From Candidatus Firestonebacteria bacterium RIFOXYA2_FULL_40_8 (GTDB lineage Bacteria > Oederibacteriota > D2-FULL-39-29): a stretch of DNA of 9,319 nt. The notes below the pieces were generated by a model. The model searched no databases, was not told where the DNA came from, and saw only the letters and a list, made by a program, of their open reading frames with translations. Positions 6,745-9,319 of this stretch are shown one piece after another (position 1 is the first letter of the stretch; the number at the start of each line of letters is the position of its first letter). The DNA lies in contig MFGS01000056.1 of the NCBI GenBank assembly GCA_001778355.1, positions 205 to 9,523 of the forward strand, in the 5' to 3' direction. The translations under genes were made by a program, and so were the position numbers.

Positions 6745-6954
6745 CTATATCTTGTATTTCGCCTTAACAACCTTCTCCGCCTCAAGCCAGTCGTTCAGGT
6801 CGTTTCCATGCTGACCGTTTCTTTTGCAATACAATTCATAAGCCTTCTTTTCAATCTCCTTCAGCAATTTCTCCTTGCTGACACTACTAGTCACCACATG
6901 TGCAGCCTTTACCGGTGCCTTGACATTCGCCTTCGTGATCCTTACATTAGCCAT
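6745..6954 (-). CDS. DUF2934 domain protein, 69 aa
   Basis: This is a small soluble protein. Residues about 28-65 carry the DUF2934 signature: a basic helix, then KKAYELYCKRNGQHGNDLND and WLEAEKVV. The pattern AYELY..R..Q.G.DL.DWLEAE is the conserved core of that family, whose function is unknown. The N-terminal 27 residues are basic and Val/Ala-rich without a clear fold. The start is strongly supported: GGAGG lies four bases before the ATG. A 6-bp inverted repeat (6970-6987) sits just upstream of the ribosome binding site. The gene follows the PIN gene by 90 bp on the same strand, but its composition is closer to the rest of the window, so the two need not share history. The stop is TAG. Confidence 0.8.
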   Translation of the reverse strand: MANVRITKANVKAPVKAAHVVTSSVSKEKLLKEIEKKAYELYCKRNGQHGNDLNDWLEAEKVVKAKYKI

Positions 6955-6969
6955 ATGTCCTCCTTTTTT

Positions 6970-6987
6970 ACCTGCTCAATGGCAGGT
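6970..6987 (-). promoter_or_regulatory. Inverted repeat in the DUF2934 leader, possible operator
   Basis: ACCTGC (6970-6975) and GCAGGT (6982-6987) form a perfect 6-bp inverted repeat with a 6-base centre, directly upstream of the GGAGG site. It would overlap the transcription start predicted from the TATAAT at 6991-6996. It is not followed by a T tract on the minus strand, so a terminator for the PIN gene is unlikely. Confidence 0.4.
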
Positions 6988-6990
6988 TAA

Positions 6991-7019
6991 ATTATAATTT
7001 TATAACGTCCGGCTTTCAT
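6991..7019 (-). promoter_or_regulatory. Weak candidate promoter for the DUF2934 gene
   Basis: On the minus strand a perfect TATAAT (6991-6996) has ATGAAA (7014-7019, four of six to consensus) 17 bases upstream. The region is AT-rich, so the match could be chance. Confidence 0.3.
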
Positions 7020-7044
7020 TTCTTTTGTATGTATTTCATATTTC

Positions 7045-8034
7045 CTATTCCCACTTATATGTACCACTGAAGCCTTTCTGATTTCTGCAAGAATTACACT
7101 TTCCATCATCAAACATATAGCTAAAAGAAAGATAATTTTTTCCGCACATTTCACACTGCTTCCAAATATAGTTTGATGATCCATTTGCCGCTGCATTATC
7201 AACCCAAACATTTTGCGAAAATGCTTTGTTTAAGTCGAATGCAGCCTCTTTATTCCAGTCTGAGGATAATGCCACTGATTGAGAAGGAATACTAAATGGC
7301 AAATTATTAACATTATTAAGGCTTTTCTCTTCAATTATTGATTTTTCACTAATAATTTTTTTATTTTCAAAACTATTAATGTAAGAACCAAGGCTTTTAT
7401 ATAATTTTATTTTGCATTTAGATTTATTATTCCATTCATCGTCAAGAAAAGCATTTAAATTACCGCTATTCAGGCAATTACAATAATCGCTATCTTTAGA
7501 TATAATATTTAGATCATCATTTACGCAATTTTCTAAAATAGTCTCCCAAACTATTGCATCGCCTATAGAATCATCATTCTTTTGAGGAGGATTTCCCCTA
7601 ATCTTTCTACGCTTGGCCTTTTTGAAAATACTCTCATTTTCTTCAATTATTTTTGCTAGTTTAAATATCTTGTTGATAAATTTATTAATCTGACTATTTG
7701 GACTTATTGTTCTTTTACGGTATTCATCAACTATATTTTCTAGTAACTTTTTAATTGTTTTCAAATTGGAATTTACTATTTTTGCCTTACTAGAATTTCG
7801 CATAAGAACAGGAATAGATATACTATTAAACTTATTTGTGTTATAAATATTGCTAATTTCAGTGTTAACAACATCATATTTCCTTCTGTTAAATTCATCC
7901 CTTATTTGTGTGGGTAATATTAAAACAAATTTTTCATTTTCCAATAATTTTATCAATTCGGATAATGTTTTCAAAGAGTCATCTGACATTCTATAAAAAT
8001 TAAGATAAATATTTGTATCTATCAATACTTGCAT
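7045..8034 (-). CDS. PIN-like (DUF4935-type) ribonuclease with C-terminal zinc finger, 329 aa
   Basis: The N-terminal part looks like a PIN nuclease domain, the metal-dependent RNase fold of VapC toxins and larger stand-alone proteins. LIDTNIYLNFYRMS (4-17) gives the first acidic residue, Asp6. Glu47 lies in LPTQIRDEFNR, Asp159 in SIGDAIVWE (156-164), and Asp181/Asp183 in ISKDSDYC near the end of the domain. A charged helical insert (about 85-150) makes it longer than VapC and similar to the DUF4935 PIN-like group. After a low-complexity linker (220-290), Cys294/Cys297 (CEMC) and Cys313/Cys316 (CNSC) form a probable four-Cys zinc finger close to the C-terminus. GGAGG lies seven bases before the ATG. 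The gene is far more AT-rich than its neighbours (near 20% GC in sampled stretches), suggesting acquisition from elsewhere. RNA cleavage is expected from the fold; the target is unknown. Confidence 0.8.
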   Translation of the reverse strand: MQVLIDTNIYLNFYRMSDDSLKTLSELIKLLENEKFVLILPTQIRDEFNRRKYDVVNTEISNIYNTNKFNSISIPVLMRNSSKAKIVNSNLKTIKKLLENIVDEYRKRTISPNSQINKFINKIFKLAKIIEENESIFKKAKRRKIRGNPPQKNDDSIGDAIVWETILENCVNDDLNIISKDSDYCNCLNSGNLNAFLDDEWNNKSKCKIKLYKSLGSYINSFENKKIISEKSIIEEKSLNNVNNLPFSIPSQSVALSSDWNKEAAFDLNKAFSQNVWVDNAAANGSSNYIWKQCEMCGKNYLSFSYMFDDGKCNSCRNQKGFSGTYKWE

Positions 8035-8062
8035 TTATTTTCCTCCAATTCAATTATAAATG

Positions 8063-8091
8063 GGGGTCTGGCTTATTTATTACCAGTCTCC
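8063..8091. repeat. Imperfect REP-like hairpin upstream of the PIN gene
   Basis: GGGGTCTGG (8063-8071) and CCAGTCTCC (8083-8091) pair with one G-U wobble and one mismatch around an 11-nt AT-rich loop. The GGGGTCTGG head resembles REP sequences associated with REP tyrosine transposases, but no such transposase is in the window. It lies about 30 bp upstream of the PIN start. Confidence 0.4.
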
Positions 8092-8153
8092 ATCTTTGTA
8101 TTCATTAATTTACGAGGGTATTCAACTTTTCTTCCGTAAAACACAGACACTGG

Positions 8154-8181
8154 ATCCCGGATCAGATGAAGCGTCCGGGAT
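8154..8181. repeat. Palindromic dispersed repeat, possible terminator of the zinc-ribbon gene
   Basis: A perfect 8-bp inverted repeat, ATCCCGGA (8154-8161) and TCCGGGAT (8174-8181), has a 12-nt loop. It is embedded in CTGG..GACAG flanks of the type found as scattered copies between genes in several bacterial groups. It lies 57 bases past the stop of the 8238-8903 gene on the minus strand, without a strong T tract, so termination is possible but not its obvious purpose. Confidence 0.55.
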
Positions 8182-8237
8182 GACAGAAAATCTTCTTCTC
8201 TTTCTTTCTCTGCTTTCCTTGCTATACGTGCTTCCCC

Positions 8238-8903
8238 CTACTTCATTTTCTCCCCACACTCTCCACAAAATCTCATTCCTGCGGCATTTTTTGCTCCGCA
8301 TTTGGGACATTTTGCCATTTCTAACTTGGCTCCGCAGTTGTTGCAGAACTTGCCTTCGCCGGCGGGTTTGCCGCAGTCGGGGCAGGTTGTTTGCTTACTT
8401 TCTATTTTGCCGGTGAAAACTTTTGTATTTTCGGCGGCGTCCTGTATGTCTTTTACTTTCTTTTTGGCTTTAGCGGCAGCTACTTCTACGTTTTCTCTCG
8501 GGGCGTCATCCACGCAAAGGCCTTCCTGTTCGTTCCAGTCGTTTTCGCACACCCATTCTTTGCATTTCGGGCAGCGGTGGAAATGGCCCTTGGCTTCGTT
8601 CTGTGCTTTATCAAAAGCTGCTTCATGTTCCTTGTGCCACGCAGGGTTCATTCCCTGGAAAGAACCTGAAATAGCATCCGTTGCGCGTTCTGCGCCGTAG
8701 CCAAGATTATATTTTCCTGCTATCTGAGCGGCAGCTCCTGCAATCTTACCGAGGTTCTGAAAGAAAGATTTCTTTTTGAAATTCTTTGACGGAGTGAAGT
8801 CCGTTTTGTACCCTTCTTTGCATTTGTCACAGAAAAATGTGAACTGAAAACCTGCTTCCGTACTGTTGTCCGCGAAATTATCCGTATAACCTTTTAAAGC
8901 CAT
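8238..8903 (-). CDS. Multi-zinc-ribbon protein, 221 aa
   Basis: This is a soluble protein with four Cys-pair zinc sites. CDKC (25-28) opens the N-terminal domain. An Ala/Gly-rich helical segment (about 48-85, KIAGAAAQIAGKYNLGYG) follows. HRCPKCKEWVCENDWNEQEG with a further Cys at 130 (111, 114, 119, 130) closes this domain. A Lys/Ala/Glu helical linker (138-170) leads to a double zinc ribbon at the C-terminus: Cys174/177 with 187/190, and Cys199/202 with 213/216. Similar zinc-ribbon proteins occur beside SPFH proteins in other bacteria, which recalls the SPFH gene at the other end of this window. The ATG is preceded by AAAGGAGG at four bases. Its C-terminal ribbons resemble those of the next gene upstream (CNNCGxKLE in both), suggesting tandem paralogues. 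The binding partner (protein or nucleic acid) is unknown. Confidence 0.85.
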   Translation of the reverse strand: MALKGYTDNFADNSTEAGFQFTFFCDKCKEGYKTDFTPSKNFKKKSFFQNLGKIAGAAAQIAGKYNLGYGAERATDAISGSFQGMNPAWHKEHEAAFDKAQNEAKGHFHRCPKCKEWVCENDWNEQEGLCVDDAPRENVEVAAAKAKKKVKDIQDAAENTKVFTGKIESKQTTCPDCGKPAGEGKFCNNCGAKLEMAKCPKCGAKNAAGMRFCGECGEKMK

Positions 8904-8929
8904 ATATCCTCCTTTAAAATAAATTCGAA

Positions 8930-8935
8930 ATTATA
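8930..8935 (-). promoter_or_regulatory. Candidate -10 box for the 8238-8903 zinc-ribbon gene
   Basis: A perfect TATAAT on the minus strand would start transcription near 8923, about 20 bases before the ATG and just ahead of AAAGGAGG. No good -35 lies 16-18 bases upstream; the nearest TTGACA belongs to the hairpin at 8969-8987 and is too far away. Confidence 0.35.
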
Positions 8936-8968
8936 AGCAAAGCTTTTCTCGATAAGAAATATATTTAC

Positions 8969-8987
8969 GTGTCAACCTAGTTGGCAC
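8969..8987. repeat. 8-bp hairpin between the two zinc-ribbon genes
   Basis: GTGTCAAC (8969-8976) and GTTGGCAC (8980-8987) pair along all eight positions, one as a G-U wobble, around the trinucleotide CTA. There is no T tract after it on the minus strand. It could be an operator upstream of the 8238-8903 gene or another spacer repeat. Confidence 0.45.
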
Positions 8988-8992
8988 TTCGA

Positions 8993-9030
8993 GATAAATC
9001 CGAAAAAAACTGATAAATTCTAAAAAAAAC
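8993..9030. repeat. Two degenerate 19-bp tandem repeats
   Basis: The unit at 8993-9011 (GATAAATCCGAAAAAAACT) and the unit at 9012-9030 (GATAAATTCTAAAAAAAAC) agree at 15 of 19 positions. Both are dominated by an A tract, which lowers the significance. They sit upstream of the 8238-8903 gene. Confidence 0.4.
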
Positions 9031-9083
9031 AACATGTATCGCCACTCTTTTTATTTCTTACTTTTGTCAGTTTATTTTTTTTG

Positions 9084-9111
9084 TTTCGAATTTCGAGTTT
9101 CGTGCTTCGAA
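9084..9111. repeat. Four 7-bp tandem repeats (TTTCGAR)
   Basis: TTTCGAA (9084-9090), TTTCGAG (9091-9097), TTTCGTG (9098-9104) and CTTCGAA (9105-9111) run head to tail, eight bases past the stop of the partial zinc-ribbon gene. Units and spacing are too short for a CRISPR array. Confidence 0.6.
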
Positions 9112-9118
9112 TTTGCTT

Positions 9119-9319
9119 TTACTTCATTGGTTTATTACATTTAATACACTTATCTCCTATCGGCGGTTGTTCTTCTTTGCATTTTTTGTTGGGGCAGATC
9201 ACTGTGAGGCGTTTACCGCAGACGTCACAGTAATCGCTGAAAAATGTTGCTTTTCCGCAAGAAGGACAGGCTATTTCCAACTTTAGCCCGCAGTTATTAC
9301 ATACTTTCCAATCTTTCTT
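9119..9319 (-). CDS. Zinc-ribbon protein, C-terminal 66 residues only (runs off the window)
   Basis: The minus-strand frame is open from the window edge to a TAA at 9119-9121. The fragment is built of Cys pairs. CNNC (residues 7-10 of the fragment) closes a ribbon that begins outside the window. CPSC (18-21) pairs with CDVC (31-34), and CPNKKC (42-47) pairs with CIKC (58-61). This is the arrangement of a multi-zinc-ribbon protein. The linker CNNCGLKLEIACPSCG closely parallels CNNCGAKLEMAKCPKCG in the downstream gene, so the two are probably related copies, 215 bp apart on the same strand. The N-terminus, total length and function cannot be judged. Confidence 0.8.
   Translation of the reverse strand, partial: KKDWKVCNNCGLKLEIACPSCGKATFFSDYCDVCGKRLTVICPNKKCKEEQPPIGDKCIKCNKPMK

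Noticed and set aside
6987..7211. A 74-codon minus-strand frame overlapping the end of the PIN gene
   Set aside because: It overlaps the zinc-finger coding part in another frame and has no ribosome binding site or domain.
6745..8034. PIN plus DUF2934 as a toxin-antitoxin pair
   Set aside because: The PIN protein is far longer than VapC, the small gene lies after it with a 90-bp gap, its own ribosome binding site and different composition, and DUF2934 is not a known antitoxin fold.
8060..8700. Plus-strand open frames opposite the zinc-ribbon gene
   Set aside because: They are antisense to a gene with clear Cys-pair motifs and a strong ribosome binding site, and their predicted proteins are low-complexity.
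8969..8980. TTGACA on the minus strand as the -35 of the 8238-8903 gene
   Set aside because: It is the arm of the hairpin, and the only good -10 (8930-8935) is more than 30 bases away.
9084..9111. A CRISPR-like array
   Set aside because: The units are 7 bp with no spacers and there are no cas genes.

Overview
The window looks like a piece of a bacterial chromosome from an organism I cannot place to phylum. The genes are closely packed, with strong GGAGG-type ribosome binding sites and recognisable sigma70-like promoters. A lipoprotein signal peptide suggests a cell envelope with lipid-anchored proteins. Most genes look mid-GC by eye, but one PIN-domain gene is strikingly AT-rich. The spacers are full of short dispersed repeats, as in many genomes known only from environmental assemblies. 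No tRNA, rRNA, transposase, phage gene or CRISPR array is visible.

Layout. Positions 63-2066 (minus) encode a large SPFH/band-7 membrane scaffold with its own terminator (27-54) and promoter. It diverges from a TSUP (TauE/SafE) anion permease at 2253-3002, the only plus-strand gene. Next, all on the minus strand, come a four-helix membrane protein of unknown function (3030-3845) and a soluble GAF-PAS histidine kinase (3908-5581). The kinase starts with TTG and has a near-consensus extended -10 promoter. Upstream of the kinase is a small lipoprotein gene (5693-5965) whose lipobox cysteine codon reads TGA. This is followed by a 48-bp double-palindrome repeat (6013-6060) and a single-domain CheY-like receiver (6221-6580).

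The second half holds a DUF2934 protein (6745-6954), an AT-rich PIN-like nuclease with a C-terminal zinc finger (7045-8034), and two neighbouring zinc-ribbon proteins. One of these is complete (8238-8903) and one runs off the window (9119-9319). Spacers at 5966-6220, 6581-6744, 8035-8237 and 8904-9118 carry the repeats and hairpins listed below.

How the genes may work together. The kinase and the receiver are the likeliest functional pair, separated by the broken lipoprotein gene. The membrane protein downstream of the kinase may share its transcript. The SPFH protein and the zinc-ribbon proteins belong to families that sometimes occur together, but here they are 6 kb apart. The PIN gene has the composition and repeat-rich flanks of an acquired gene. 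I see no complete new multi-gene system. The strongest oddities are the TGA in the lipobox, the cloverleaf-like repeat and the PIN-zinc-finger protein.
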